NCBI RefSeq assembly: GCF_902859745.1 | Contig: NZ_CADIJW010000044.1 | Span: forward strand, 1 to 49,142 | Direction: 5' to 3' | DNA from: Achromobacter dolens | GTDB taxonomy: Bacteria; Pseudomonadota; Gammaproteobacteria; Burkholderiales; Burkholderiaceae_B | DNA length: 49,142 nt | Shown here: positions 24,461 through 32,436 of the stretch, piece after piece | How positions within the stretch are numbered: position 1 is the stretch's first letter | Layout: each line of letters starts with the position of its first letter | Translations under genes and position numbers: made by a program | Notes under the pieces: model-generated | Database searches by the model: none | Seen by the model: only the letters and a program-made list of their open reading frames with translations | What the model was told of the DNA's origin: nothing

Positions 24461-25468
24461 ATGACGACGATCGAATCGGGCCGGCCGGGCACCGCGCTGG
24501 TATTGGGCGCCACCGGCGGGGTGGGCGGGGAGGCGGCGCGCCAGTTGCGTGACGCCGGTTGGGGCATCCGTGCCCTGGCGCGCGGGCTGGCGACGGAAAC
24601 GGCGCAGCGCGATGGCATGACGTGGCTGCGCGGCGACGCCATGAACCGCCAGGACGTGGCGCGGGCGGCGCAGGGGTGCGAGGTGATCGTGCATGCGGTC
24701 AATCCGCCCGGCTACCGCCGCTGGGGCGAGTTGGTGCTGCCGATGATCGACAACACCATCGCGGTGGCGACCGCCCAGGGCGCGACCATCGTGCTGCCGG
24801 GCACGATCTACAACTACGGACCGGACGCCTCTGTACTGCTGCGCGAGACCTCGCCGCAGCATCCGTTGACGCGCAAGGGCGCGATCCGGGTGGAGCTCGA
24901 ACGCCGCCTGCAGGTCGCCAGCGCGCATGGCGCGCGCGCCGTGGTGCTGCGGGCCGGCGATTTCTTCGGGCCTGGCGCCGGCAACAACTGGTTCTCGCAG
25001 GCGCTGGTCAAACCGGGCCGGCCGTTGACGCGGGTCAGCGTGCCGGGCGCGCCGGGCGTGGGGCATCAATGGAACTACCTGCCGGACGTGGGCCGGGCGC
25101 TGGTCGAGCTGCTGGCGCGGCGCGAAGCGCTGGCGCCGTTCGCGGCGTTCCACATGGCTGGGCATTGGGATGCGGACGGCACGCGGATGGCCGCGGCGAT
25201 CGTGCGGGTGGCGCGCCGCCACGGGGCCGAGCCGCGGGTGGGCGCGTTTCCATGGTGGCTGCTGCGGCTGGCGGCGCCGTTCTCGGAGACGCTGCGCGAG
25301 ATGATGGAGATGCGGTACCTGTGGCGCCAGCCGCTGCGCATGGACAACACGCGCCTGGTCGGCGTGCTGGGCGCCGAACCGCATACGCCGCTGGACGAGG
25401 CGGTGGCGGCGACGCTGCGCGGGCTGGGATGCCTGCCGCAAACGCCGCCGCCAACGCCCGCCGCCTGA
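24461..25468 (+). CDS. NAD(P)-dependent epimerase/dehydratase family (atypical SDR)
   Basis: A 335-residue Rossmann-fold protein. The nucleotide-binding motif is GATGGVGG near the N-terminus (ALVLGATGGVGGEAARQL), typical of extended or atypical SDRs. Later landmarks are VIVHAVNPPGYRRW, VLPGTIYNYGPD, VLRAGDFFGPGAGNNW and WNYLPDVGRAL. The catalytic YxxxK is not obvious (the expected region reads LTRKGAIRVELE), so it may bind NAD without classic epimerase chemistry. GGGAG six nt before the ATG at 24461 decides the start among several Met codons. Divergent LysR suggests inducible expression. Confidence 0.83.
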   Translation: MTTIESGRPGTALVLGATGGVGGEAARQLRDAGWGIRALARGLATETAQRDGMTWLRGDAMNRQDVARAAQGCEVIVHAVNPPGYRRWGELVLPMIDNTIAVATAQGATIVLPGTIYNYGPDASVLLRETSPQHPLTRKGAIRVELERRLQVASAHGARAVVLRAGDFFGPGAGNNWFSQALVKPGRPLTRVSVPGAPGVGHQWNYLPDVGRALVELLARREALAPFAAFHMAGHWDADGTRMAAAIVRVARRHGAEPRVGAFPWWLLRLAAPFSETLREMMEMRYLWRQPLRMDNTRLVGVLGAEPHTPLDEAVAATLRGLGCLPQTPPPTPAA

Positions 25469-25559
25469 TGCGGGTTCCGGCGCGCGCGACTTGCTGGCGC
25501 CGGACCGCGCCATGCACAATGGCGCCACGCGGCCGTTCGCAGCGCCGCGGGAGCGCCCG

Positions 25560-26465
25560 ATGCCTGATTTACCCTTTCCCGCCACGCTGGATGCCAGCGA
25601 ACGCGTGACCATCGCCCACGGTTCCCACCGCGCCGAGTTCGCGCCGGGCGGGGGCGGGCGCCTGACCCGCCTGTCGACGGGCGAGCATGACTGGATCGTG
25701 CCGCTGGTCGAGAACGGCTGGCCGCCGGCGCAATGGCCGCGCGCCGGGTCGTATCCGCTGACGCCCTACTCGAACCGGGTGCGCGACGGGGTGTTCACCT
25801 TCGCGGGCGCGCGGCATGTGCTGGAATCGCTGCCCGGTCGGCCGCAGGCGATCCATGGCGGCGGCCTGTACCAGCCCTGGCAGGTGCGCCACCTGGCCGA
25901 TGACGCGGTCGACCTGGTGCTGCAACAGCCGGCCGGCGTGCTGGGCTGGCCGTGGCCGTATGAGTGCGTGCAGCGCTACCGGCTGGATTCGCGCGGGCTG
26001 TCGCTGACGCTGCTGATGATCAACCAGGGCGAGACGCCGATGCCGTTTGGCTGCGGCATCCATCCGTATTTCACCGCGCCGCGGGTGGCGTTGCATGCGC
26101 GGCGCATCTGGCCGGCCGACGCCGACGGCCTGCCCGGCGCCAGCCAGACGGTCCATGTGCGCGAGCTGGGCCAGTCGGCCGAGGGTTGCGATACCTATCT
26201 GTCGCAATGGGGTGGACGCGCCACGCTGCACTGGCCGGACGGGCACGAACTGGCGTTGCACGCCGATGCGGCCTTTGCGCACCTGGTGGTCTACACCGCG
26301 CCGGGCGCTGATTTCCTGTGCGTGGAGCCGGTGACCAACGTGGCCGATGCCTTCAACCTTGCGGCGGCGGGCGAGACTCGCGCCGGCCTGCAGGTGCTGG
26401 CGCCGGGAGAGCGCTTCAGCGCGACGCTGTTGCTGGCGCTGCGGCCGCCGCGCGGCGCGCGTTGA
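25560..26465 (+). CDS. Aldose 1-epimerase family protein
   Basis: A 301-residue beta-sandwich protein of the galactose mutarotase fold. Visible family motifs are PLTPYSNRVRDGVF (substrate Asn-Arg), QAIHGGGLYQPW (catalytic His), MPFGCGIHPYFTA (second His) and FLCVEPVTNVADAFN (catalytic Glu). It would interconvert sugar anomers, or like YeaD act on a sugar phosphate. GGGAG six nt before the ATG at 25560 sets the start. It follows the epimerase-like gene by 91 bp; joint sugar-related metabolism is possible but not proven. Confidence 0.88.
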   Translation: MPDLPFPATLDASERVTIAHGSHRAEFAPGGGGRLTRLSTGEHDWIVPLVENGWPPAQWPRAGSYPLTPYSNRVRDGVFTFAGARHVLESLPGRPQAIHGGGLYQPWQVRHLADDAVDLVLQQPAGVLGWPWPYECVQRYRLDSRGLSLTLLMINQGETPMPFGCGIHPYFTAPRVALHARRIWPADADGLPGASQTVHVRELGQSAEGCDTYLSQWGGRATLHWPDGHELALHADAAFAHLVVYTAPGADFLCVEPVTNVADAFNLAAAGETRAGLQVLAPGERFSATLLLALRPPRGAR

Positions 26466-26541
26466 GGCCGGCGGCCATGCCGCTGGCAACGGTCGGACGC
26501 TCCGGCGATAATCCGGCAAAACCCAATCCAGGAGTCGTTAC

Positions 26542-26898
26542 GTGAAAAAGCTCAGCACCGAACAATTGCAGGCGGCGGCCGAGACGCTGCGCCGGGTGCA
26601 GGCCAGGCTGGCCCGTTCGGGCAGCCTGCCGCTGGAGCCGACCATCTATGCCAGCGCCAAGGGCTTTCGCCGCGCCGTGCCCGACTACGTCTGGTCGTGG
26701 CTGTCGGGCCTGCTGGCGCCGCACAAGAGCCTGTCGGCCTGGATGGACGCGCACCAGCCGGGCTGGCGCGAAGGCAAGATTCCGGCGGCGGTGGTCTACG
26801 CGCGCACCGAGAACGGCTGGTTCGACTGGCTGATCGCGCAACTGGAAGAGGAAATCCGCGACCCGCACGCTCGCGCCAAGCGCGGCGGAAACGCCTGA
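26542..26898 (+). CDS. Hypothetical protein, 118 residues
   Basis: A 118-residue soluble, mostly helical protein opening KKLSTEQLQAAAETLRRVQARLA and ending EEIRDPHARAKRGGNA. The middle (AVPDYVWSWLSGLLAPHKSLSAWMDAHQPGWREG) is rich in Trp. The start is GTG, supported by AGGAG seven nt upstream; a GATAAT (26505-26510) may be its -10. No recognised domain. Confidence 0.6.
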   Translation: MKKLSTEQLQAAAETLRRVQARLARSGSLPLEPTIYASAKGFRRAVPDYVWSWLSGLLAPHKSLSAWMDAHQPGWREGKIPAAVVYARTENGWFDWLIAQLEEEIRDPHARAKRGGNA

Positions 26899-27032
26899 TC
26901 CGGGCCGGCAGGCCGGGCAAGGAGGCGGCGCGATTGCGGACGGCTATGTCCGCACTCTCGCGCCCGCCGGCCTCTTTTTCACGGCACCGGGCCGGGCCAT
27001 AGTGTTGCCTGTTTTTCACCACAGGAGCCGAC

Positions 27033-27386
27033 ATGGCCTTTCCCGATTCAGCCGCCTTCAAGCCCGCGCCGGATGGCACGGTATTCATCGTCAATGTGAT
27101 CCATGCCCATCCAGGCCGGCAGGAGGACGCCTTCCGCGCTATCCAGGACGTGGTGCATTACGTCGCGCGCACCAAGCCTGGCTTTCTCTGGAGCAACCTG
27201 GCCAAGAGCACGGACGGCAAGACCGTGGTGAACATCGAGGCGATCTCGGGGGCGGGAAAGGTCGATGAGTTCTTTTCCGATCCGGTGTTCGTGGAGAAAT
27301 TCCGCAAGCTCGATGCGGTATCGACCAGCGAATTTCACACCTATCAGGTCGACGACCTGGTGCTGCCCGGGCTGCGCGCGGCCTGA
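27033..27386 (+). CDS. Antibiotic biosynthesis monooxygenase (ABM)-fold protein
   Basis: A 117-residue ferredoxin-like dimeric alpha/beta-barrel protein. VFIVNVIHAHPGRQEDAFRAIQDVVHYVARTKPGFLWSNL is the ABM pattern: strand, helix, then Gly-Phe before the second strand. NIEAISGAGKVDEFFSDPVFVEKF follows. Members are cofactor-free quinol oxygenases or heme-degrading enzymes, and many are uncharacterised. CAGGAG precedes the ATG by five nt. The single-gene setting gives no substrate hint. Confidence 0.82.
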   Translation: MAFPDSAAFKPAPDGTVFIVNVIHAHPGRQEDAFRAIQDVVHYVARTKPGFLWSNLAKSTDGKTVVNIEAISGAGKVDEFFSDPVFVEKFRKLDAVSTSEFHTYQVDDLVLPGLRAA

Positions 27387-27403
27387 GCCGGTCGGGGCAG
27401 GCG

Positions 27404-27703
27404 TCAGGCGCGGGCCCGCGAGCGCGCCGCGCGCAGACGCCGCGCCACCAGCACCAGCAGTTCCTGCACCGCGGCCACCAGCAGCGCGGCCAGGATCGAG
27501 CCCAGCACCAGCGCGTCCCACAGGCGCGGCGGACCGACGCGGAACTGGATGGTGTCGAACACCAGCCCGGCGGTGACGCCGGCGACGATGACGGCCTTCC
27601 AGCCCTGCAGCGGCACCAGCCGCAGCATCAGCAAGGCGACCGCCACCATGCCCCAGAGCATGGGTTCCAGCGCTTGGTCGAACAGGTGAGAAATCAGAGC
27701 CAA
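27404..27703 (-). CDS. Small membrane protein, about 99 residues
   Basis: Two or three hydrophobic spans are visible: MLWGMVAVALLMLRLVPL, AVIVAGVTAGLVFDTI and LVLGSILAALLVAAVQELLVLVA, followed by an Arg-rich cytoplasmic tail. The frame opens with TTG at 27703, directly abutting GGGAG, which is too close; CTG at 27697 or the ATG at 27661 are alternative starts. I do not recognise the family. It is convergent with the ABM gene. Confidence 0.6.
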   Translation of the reverse strand: MALISHLFDQALEPMLWGMVAVALLMLRLVPLQGWKAVIVAGVTAGLVFDTIQFRVGPPRLWDALVLGSILAALLVAAVQELLVLVARRLRAARSRARA

Positions 27704-27822
27704 CTCCCGAAAGCGCGGCGGCGGGCTGGCAGCCCGCGTCGCGCAGTCGAGTTTTTACCGCTTTCTCCGCTGTAATGCGAGACGCCCGTCCCGTTTTTTT
27801 CGTCGGAACGGGCTGCGGCGGG

Positions 27823-28836
27823 TCAGAAGCCTTCCAGCACCACCTTGCCGCGCGCCTTGCCGCTCTCGATGAAGGCGTGGGCGCGGCGCAGGTTTTCGGC
27901 GTTGATGCGGCCGTAGTGCTCGCCCAGCGTGGTGCGCAGGGTGCCGTTGTCGATCAGCCGCGCGGCCTGGTTCAACAGCTCGTGCTGGGCGATCAGGTCG
28001 GGCGTGTTGTGCAGCGGCCGGGCGAACATGAATTCCCAGTGCAGCGAGGCCGACTTGCCCTTGAGCAGGCGCACGTCGATGGCCGACGGGTCGTCGATCA
28101 GCGCGATCCTGCCCTGCGGCGCGATGGCTTCGGCCAGTTGCGGGAAATGCTGGTCGGTCTGGGTCAGGCCGGCGATGAAGCTGACCTGCGGATGGCCGAT
28201 GCGCTTGAGCTCCTCGGCCAGCGGGCGGGTGTGGTCGATGACGTGATGGGCGCCCAGCTCGGTGACCCAGGCCTGGGTCTCGGGCCGCGAGGCGGTGCCG
28301 ATGATGGTCAGGCCGGTCAACTGGCGCGCCAGTTGCACCAGGATCGAGCCGACGCCGCCGGCCGCGCCGACCACCAGCAGTGAGCCCTGGCTGGGCGCGG
28401 CGTTATCGAGCACGCGCAGGCGGTCGAAGAGCAGTTCCCACGCGGTGATGGTGGTCAGCGGCAGCGCGGCGGCCTGGGCGAAATCCAGGCTCTGCGGCAT
28501 GCGGCCGACGATGCGCTCGTCGACCACGTGCAGTTCGCTGTTGGCGCCGGGGCGGGTCAGGGCGCCGGCGTACCAGACGCGGTCGCCGGGCGCGAACAGG
28601 CTGGTCTTGGCGCCCACGGCGCGCACGATGCCGGCGGCGTCCCAGCCGATGATTTCTGGCTGGCCGTCCTTGGGCTTGCGGTTGGCGCGGATCTTCACGT
28701 CCACCGGGTTGACGGAAATGGCTTTGACTTCGACCAGCAGGTCGTGGTCGCCGGGCACGGGCTCGGGCACGGTGATGTCCTGCAGCGATTGCGGATCGGT
28801 GGCGGGCAGGTTCTGGAAGTAGGCGATGGCTTTCAT
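27823..28836 (-). CDS. Zinc-free MDR-type alcohol dehydrogenase / quinone oxidoreductase family protein
   Basis: A 337-residue medium-chain dehydrogenase. The N-terminal GroES-like part includes VKAISVNPVDVKIR and GWDAAGIV, with no structural zinc cysteines; the NADPH site is VVGAAGGVGSILVQLARQ. The Asn-Pro-Val-Asp pattern and the lack of catalytic zinc place it with the zinc-independent quinone-oxidoreductase or YogA-like group, which reduce alpha,beta-unsaturated carbonyls or quinones. It is 27 nt downstream of an SDR gene on the same strand. Both are probably controlled by the divergent LysR at 29768, so this is likely a small redox detoxification operon. Confidence 0.9.
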   Translation of the reverse strand: MKAIAYFQNLPATDPQSLQDITVPEPVPGDHDLLVEVKAISVNPVDVKIRANRKPKDGQPEIIGWDAAGIVRAVGAKTSLFAPGDRVWYAGALTRPGANSELHVVDERIVGRMPQSLDFAQAAALPLTTITAWELLFDRLRVLDNAAPSQGSLLVVGAAGGVGSILVQLARQLTGLTIIGTASRPETQAWVTELGAHHVIDHTRPLAEELKRIGHPQVSFIAGLTQTDQHFPQLAEAIAPQGRIALIDDPSAIDVRLLKGKSASLHWEFMFARPLHNTPDLIAQHELLNQAARLIDNGTLRTTLGEHYGRINAENLRRAHAFIESGKARGKVVLEGF

Positions 28837-28863
28837 GGGGGATCTCGTAACGGGAAAAAGGGA

Positions 28864-29658
28864 TCAGGCGATGGTGCGGACCACGCCGCCGTCGACGCGC
28901 AAGGCGGCGCCGTTGGTGGCCGAGGACTGGCGCGAGCAGGTGTAGACGACCATGTTGGCCACTTCCTCCACCGTCGCCAGCCGGCGCAGCAGCGAGCTGG
29001 GACGATGCTGGGCGATGAAGTCGCGTTCCATCTGTTCTTGCGGCAGGCCTTGTTCCCTGGCCATTTCGGCGAAGAAGTCGACCACGCCTTCGGAGCGCGT
29101 CGGGCCGGGCAGCACGGCGTTGACGGTCACGCCGCTGCCTGCGGTCAGCTCCGCCAGGCCGCGCGAGACGCCCAGCAGCGCGGTCTTGCTGACGCCGTAG
29201 TGGATCATCTCGGCGGGAATGTGCAGCGCCGATTCGCTGGAGATGAAGACGATGCGGCCCCAGTCGGCGGCCAGCATGCGCGGCAGGTAATAGCGCGACA
29301 GGCGCACGCCGCTCATGACGTTGGTGTCGAGCATGTAGCGCCAGTCGTCGTCGGTGATCTCGGTGAAGGACTTGGGCGCGAAGTAGCCGGCGTTGTTGAC
29401 CAGGATGTCGACATCGGGATGGGCGGCGCAGATCGAGGCGGCGCCGTCGGCGGTGGACAGGTCGGCCTGCACGGTGTGGACCTGGGCGCCCGGATGCTGG
29501 CGCGCGACGGCGTCGGCGGCCTGCTTGAGCTTGTCGGCGTTGCGGCCGTGCAGCACGACCTGGGCGCCGGCCTCGGCCAGGCCCTGGGCGATGGCCAGGC
29601 CGATGCCGCCGGATGAGCCGGTGACCAGGGCCTTCTTGCCGTCGAGTTCGATTTTCAT
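28864..29658 (-). CDS. Short-chain dehydrogenase/reductase
   Basis: A 264-residue classical SDR. The cofactor motif is TGSSGGIG (residues 13-20), NNAG lies at 88-91, the catalytic Ser is around 141 (VFISSES), and Tyr154 and Lys158 are in YGVSKTALL. The C-terminus has the usual VDGGVVRTIA. Substrate unknown. GGAG six nt before the ATG at 29658 favours this start over an upstream in-frame codon. It is the first gene of the SDR-ADH operon, divergent from LysR. Confidence 0.93.
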   Translation of the reverse strand: MKIELDGKKALVTGSSGGIGLAIAQGLAEAGAQVVLHGRNADKLKQAADAVARQHPGAQVHTVQADLSTADGAASICAAHPDVDILVNNAGYFAPKSFTEITDDDWRYMLDTNVMSGVRLSRYYLPRMLAADWGRIVFISSESALHIPAEMIHYGVSKTALLGVSRGLAELTAGSGVTVNAVLPGPTRSEGVVDFFAEMAREQGLPQEQMERDFIAQHRPSSLLRRLATVEEVANMVVYTCSRQSSATNGAALRVDGGVVRTIA

Positions 29659-29737
29659 GGGGGACTCCAAAAGCGTGGGGGTGGCGCCATCATTACCCAG
29701 TGGCGGACGCGGAAAAACCGGCTAGCATCGGACTCAG

Positions 29738-29756
29738 TTTCAATGAATTTTTGAAA
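29738..29756 (+). promoter_or_regulatory. LysR-type operator candidate
   Basis: The palindrome TTTCAATGAATTTTTGAAA has perfect 6-bp arms around 7 bases and contains the T-N11-A pattern of LysR sites. It lies in the 109-bp divergent gap, 11 bp before the LysR start. It could mediate autorepression and activation of the SDR-ADH operon. Confidence 0.6.
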
Positions 29757-29767
29757 ATGAGCCCTTC

Positions 29768-30679
29768 ATGGTTCGATTTGAAGACCTGCGCATCTTTGTA
29801 GCGGCGGCGGATCACGGCAGTTTTTCGGCTGCCGCGCGCGAGCTGGACCTGACGCCGGCGGTGGCCAGCGCCGCGCTCAAGCGGCTCGAACTGTCGCTCG
29901 AAACCCGCCTGTTCGTGCGCTCGACGCGCAGCCTGCGGCTGACCGGCGACGGCGAGCGCTACCTGGAATACGCGCGCGCCGCCTTGTCGAGCCTGCAGGC
30001 CGGCCAGAGCGCGCTGGCGCGCGACAAGACGGCGATCTCCGGCACGCTGTCGCTGTCGATTCCGTCGGACCTGGGCCGCCATGTGCTGCTGCCCTGGCTG
30101 GACGAATTCCAGCAGCGCCATCCGCGCGTGAACTTCCAGGTGCGCATCAGCGACCGCCTGGCCGACCTGTACCGGCAGCCGGTCGATATCGCGCTGCGCT
30201 ACGGCACGCCCGGCGATTCGGGCCTGGTGGCGCTGCCGCTGGGCGAGCACAACCGCCGCGTCGTGTGCGCCGCGCCGGCCTATTTCGCGCGCCACGGCAT
30301 GCCGCGCACTCCCGCCGACCTGCGCCGCCACAACTGCCTGTGCTTCGTGCTGGGCGAGTCCCTGCATGATCGCTGGGCCTTCGAGCACGAGGGCGACGCC
30401 GTGACCGTGGCGGTCAAGGGCGACCGCGTCGGCGACGACGGCGACCTGGTGCGGCGCTGGGCGCTGGCCGGCCACGGCGTGGCCTACAAGTCGCGCTACG
30501 ACGTGCTGGCCGATCTGCGCGCCGGGCGGCTGGTGCAGGCCTTGCCCGACTACATCGGCGAACCGTCGCCGCTGTACCTGCTGTGCGTGCACCGCATGCT
30601 GCTGTCGCCCGCGGTCAAGCGCCTGCGTGAATTCCTGCAGGCGCGCCTGCGCGAGTTCGAGGCCGGCGCCACGCCGTGA
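29768..30679 (+). CDS. LysR-family transcriptional regulator
   Basis: A 303-residue regulator with the N-terminal helix-turn-helix FEDLRIFVAAADHGSFSAAARELDLTPAVASAALKRLE and a C-terminal effector-binding domain (SGTLSLSIPSDLGRHVLLPWL, then VDIALRYGTPGDSGLV). The effector-domain pattern resembles the CrgA/DsdC-like group that often regulates adjacent dehydrogenases. The palindrome just upstream is a candidate binding site. It is transcribed away from the SDR-ADH pair, the standard arrangement for LysR control of a divergent operon. Confidence 0.93.
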   Translation: MVRFEDLRIFVAAADHGSFSAAARELDLTPAVASAALKRLELSLETRLFVRSTRSLRLTGDGERYLEYARAALSSLQAGQSALARDKTAISGTLSLSIPSDLGRHVLLPWLDEFQQRHPRVNFQVRISDRLADLYRQPVDIALRYGTPGDSGLVALPLGEHNRRVVCAAPAYFARHGMPRTPADLRRHNCLCFVLGESLHDRWAFEHEGDAVTVAVKGDRVGDDGDLVRRWALAGHGVAYKSRYDVLADLRAGRLVQALPDYIGEPSPLYLLCVHRMLLSPAVKRLREFLQARLREFEAGATP

Positions 30680-30691
30680 CCGCCGGGCCGC

Positions 30692-31195
30692 TCAGTGATG
30701 GGCGGCGGCGCGGTTGGCGGCGCGGGTGCGCGCGGCTTTCTTGGCGGCGGCCGAGCGTCCCGCCGCGCCCTTGGTGGCGGCGGCCTTTTTCGCGGCGGCC
30801 GAACGATCCGCCGCCGTGCGCCGGCTGGCCGTCTTGGACGCATGGCGCGACAGGGCGGACTTGGACGCCGGCTTGGCGCTTTCACGCTTGAGGGCGCGGG
30901 TGGTGGCGCGGGCGCGCGTGGCGGATTTCGCGTGGCCGTCGTGCGCCGCCTCGCTGTCCTGCTTGGCCTTGCGGCGGGTGGCCGCGCCGGCCTTCTTGGG
31001 CGAGGGCAGGTCGACGCCGGCGCGGCGCGCCTTCGACAGGCCGATGGCGATGGCCTGCTTGGTCGAGCGCACGCCGTGCTTGCCTTCGCGCACGTGGTCG
31101 ATTTCCTCGCGCACGAATTCGCCTGCTTGGGTGGATGGGGACTTGCCTTGCTTCTTGTCGCGCGCGGCGCGTTGCAGCGTTTTCCGTTCAGGCAT
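30692..31195 (-). CDS. DUF6496-like protein with histone H1-like basic tail
   Basis: A 167-residue, very basic protein. Residues ~22-62 (FVREEIDHVREGKHGVRSTKQAIAIGLSKARRAGVDLP) form a compact conserved block typical of DUF6496 proteins. From residue ~65 on it is low-complexity Ala/Lys/Arg/Thr with recurring AAAKKA motifs, very like histone H1 or Bordetella BpH1/BpH2-type tails. It probably binds DNA and affects nucleoid structure; this is inferred from composition. AGGAGG five nt before the ATG gives a strong translation start. It is convergent with lysR. Confidence 0.82.
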   Translation of the reverse strand: MPERKTLQRAARDKKQGKSPSTQAGEFVREEIDHVREGKHGVRSTKQAIAIGLSKARRAGVDLPSPKKAGAATRRKAKQDSEAAHDGHAKSATRARATTRALKRESAKPASKSALSRHASKTASRRTAADRSAAAKKAAATKGAAGRSAAAKKAARTRAANRAAAHH

Positions 31196-31383
31196 GACAA
31201 CCTCCTGGCTTGCGTTTCAGAAGCGAGACCGCGACGTGGGCGAGGCCGCGCCGACGGGACTCGTAACACCACTCTATGCCCCACGCGGTATCCTGTGTGT
31301 TCGAATGGATTGCCGGTCGTAAGCGCCGGAACCCCGCGCGCGGCCGACGATTCGCAACGCTTCCCCCTCAAAGGAGACAAGCC

Positions 31384-31602
31384 ATGTCGAATCATGTCTA
31401 CAAGCAGATCGAACTGGTGGGCTCGTCCACCAAGTCCACCGACGATGCGATCAGCAAGGCCATCGAACGCGCGTCCGAAACGCTACGCCACCTGGATTGG
31501 TTCGAGGTCACCGAGGTGCGCGGCCACATCAAGGACGGCAAGGTGGCGCACTGGCAGGTCGGCCTGAAGATCGGCATGCGGCTGGAGGATGGCGACGTCT
31601 AG
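31384..31602 (+). CDS. Dodecin family flavin-binding protein
   Basis: A 72-residue protein with the complete dodecin pattern: NHVYKQIELVGSS, TDDAISKAIERASETLRHLDWFEVTEVRGHI and VAHWQVGLKIGMRLE. Dodecins form hollow dodecamers that store or buffer FMN/riboflavin in the cytoplasm; the Trp in HLDWFEV and the Gln in HWQVG are the flavin-stacking and binding residues. AAAGGAG lies a few nt before the ATG. The length is normal. It is followed by the large gene-free repeat region. Confidence 0.95.
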   Translation: MSNHVYKQIELVGSSTKSTDDAISKAIERASETLRHLDWFEVTEVRGHIKDGKVAHWQVGLKIGMRLEDGDV

Positions 31603-31673
31603 CGCCGCCGAGGCGCGATGGCGAGCGCCCGGCATTGACGCGGCGGGCGCGACGCGTCCGCGGCGCTGCTCCT

Positions 31674-32248
31674 TTTTTGAGCGGTCCTTGCAAGTGCTTG
31701 TCGGATAAGATTTTTTTCGGCTTGTCATGAGACTGTTCAGAGGTTTGTCCACATCCGGTGGGGACAAATGCGAGACGGGGCGGGCGGGCGCGGCGCATCA
31801 CGTAGCTGGCGCGGCCGGCGCACGGCGCCTGAGCGTTTATTGCCCGCCAGGCGCAAGGCCTTGGCGGTAAAGGGATTTTTGCGGCTGCCCGCAGGCTGTC
31901 CTCAGCCTTATCCACATTTCCCGGGGACAACCCGACGCCTTTTCGGGCCGCCCTGGGCCTTTCTTGATCAGCCCTTGCAGGTGCTTGATGTGCAAGGGAA
32001 AAGCCGAGCTGCCCTCATCCTGTCCTCATGCTTGTCCACAGAATGCTGGGACAAATGCACATGGCGGCGCGGATGCTGGCGGCAGGCGCGGGATGCGTCC
32101 GCAGGGCGGTGGATAAGTGTCCTGGGAATCGGCCAAACGGTCGATTGCGCATTTTTTGATCGGCACTCGCAAGTGCCTGGCATGACAGGTTTTTTCGCAC
32201 CTGCCCCACACCTGTCCTCAAGCTTCTCCACAGTTGGCGGGGATATTG
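31674..32248 (+). repeat. Array of four ~96-bp gap-free repeat units with DnaA-box-like 9-mers
   Basis: Units lie at 31674-31769, 31837-31932, 31961-32056 and 32153-32248, with spacers of 67, 28 and 96 bp. Anchored on a T-rich TTGA (TTGC in unit 2), every unit has a palindrome CAAGNNCTTG (one mismatch in units 3 and 4) at +14, CTGTCCTCA (CTGTTCAGA in unit 1) at +56, TTNTCCACA at +68 and GGACAA (GGATAT in unit 4) at +85. The 9-mers are TTGTCCACA (31745), TTATCCACA (31908, a perfect DnaA box), TTGTCCACA (32032) and TTCTCCACA (32224). TTGTCC with GGACAA also forms an inverted repeat in units 1 and 3. A reverse-oriented near-box GGTGGATAA lies at 32108 in the last spacer. Confidence 0.85.
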
Positions 32249-32252
32249 TTGG

Positions 32253-32325
32253 CCCCCACGCGGCGCGCACTGCGTGCGCTTGCTGCCCTCCGAGGGGGCT
32301 GCCCGGCCTTCGGGCGGCCGGGCGC
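32253..32325. repeat. GC-rich palindromic intergenic element
   Basis: Nested short palindromes (GCGCGCACTGCGTGCGC, CCCTCCGAGGGGG, GCCCGGCCTTCGGGCGGCCGGGC) follow one another here. The text is of the style found repeatedly between genes in Bordetella and Achromobacter. I see no coding potential. Confidence 0.55.
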
Positions 32326-32332
32326 TTAATCC

Positions 32333-32364
32333 ACAAAAAAAAGCCCCCCGGCTTGGCGGGGGGC
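32333..32364 (-). terminator. Rho-independent terminator of FMN reductase gene
   Basis: On the minus strand, stem GCCCCCC / GGGGGGC (32358-32364 and 32343-32349) is followed by a run of eight or more T residues. It lies 72 bp after the stop of the gene at 32437. Confidence 0.88.
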
Positions 32365-32366
32365 GT

Positions 32367-32392
32367 GATCGCCCGGAGGTAGACGGGCGATC
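32367..32392. repeat. Perfect 8-bp inverted repeat
   Basis: Arms GATCGCCC (32367-32374) and GGGCGATC (32385-32392) flank ten bases. It lies just before the terminator of the minus-strand FMN reductase gene and may stabilise its 3' end. Confidence 0.5.
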
Positions 32393-32436
32393 GGTTGCCG
32401 GGCGGGCAGGCGCCCTTGGCCCGGCAGCGGCGGCAA

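Larger units (their letters stand above)
31603..32436. other. Longest gene-free stretch in the window
   Basis: These 834 bases between dodecin and the FMN reductase hold no convincing gene. Short open frames exist on both strands but change phase between repeat units and lack consistent ribosome binding sites. From left to right the stretch holds a four-unit repeat array with DnaA-box-like sites, a GC-rich palindromic element, a minus-strand terminator and a perfect inverted repeat. These are listed separately. Confidence 0.75.

Noticed and set aside
31529-32246. Minus-strand frames through the four repeat units give similar peptides (SPPDVDK, SPGNVDK, SQHSVDK, SPPTVEK)
   Set aside because: The similarity follows from the gap-free DNA repeats. 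The frame shifts between units, start codons would be TTG or absent, and only one unit has a possible ribosome binding site.
31603-32436. Chromosomal origin of replication
   Set aside because: DnaA-like boxes are present, but dnaA, dnaN, gyrB, rpmH and parAB are absent and there is no clear A/T-rich unwinding stretch.
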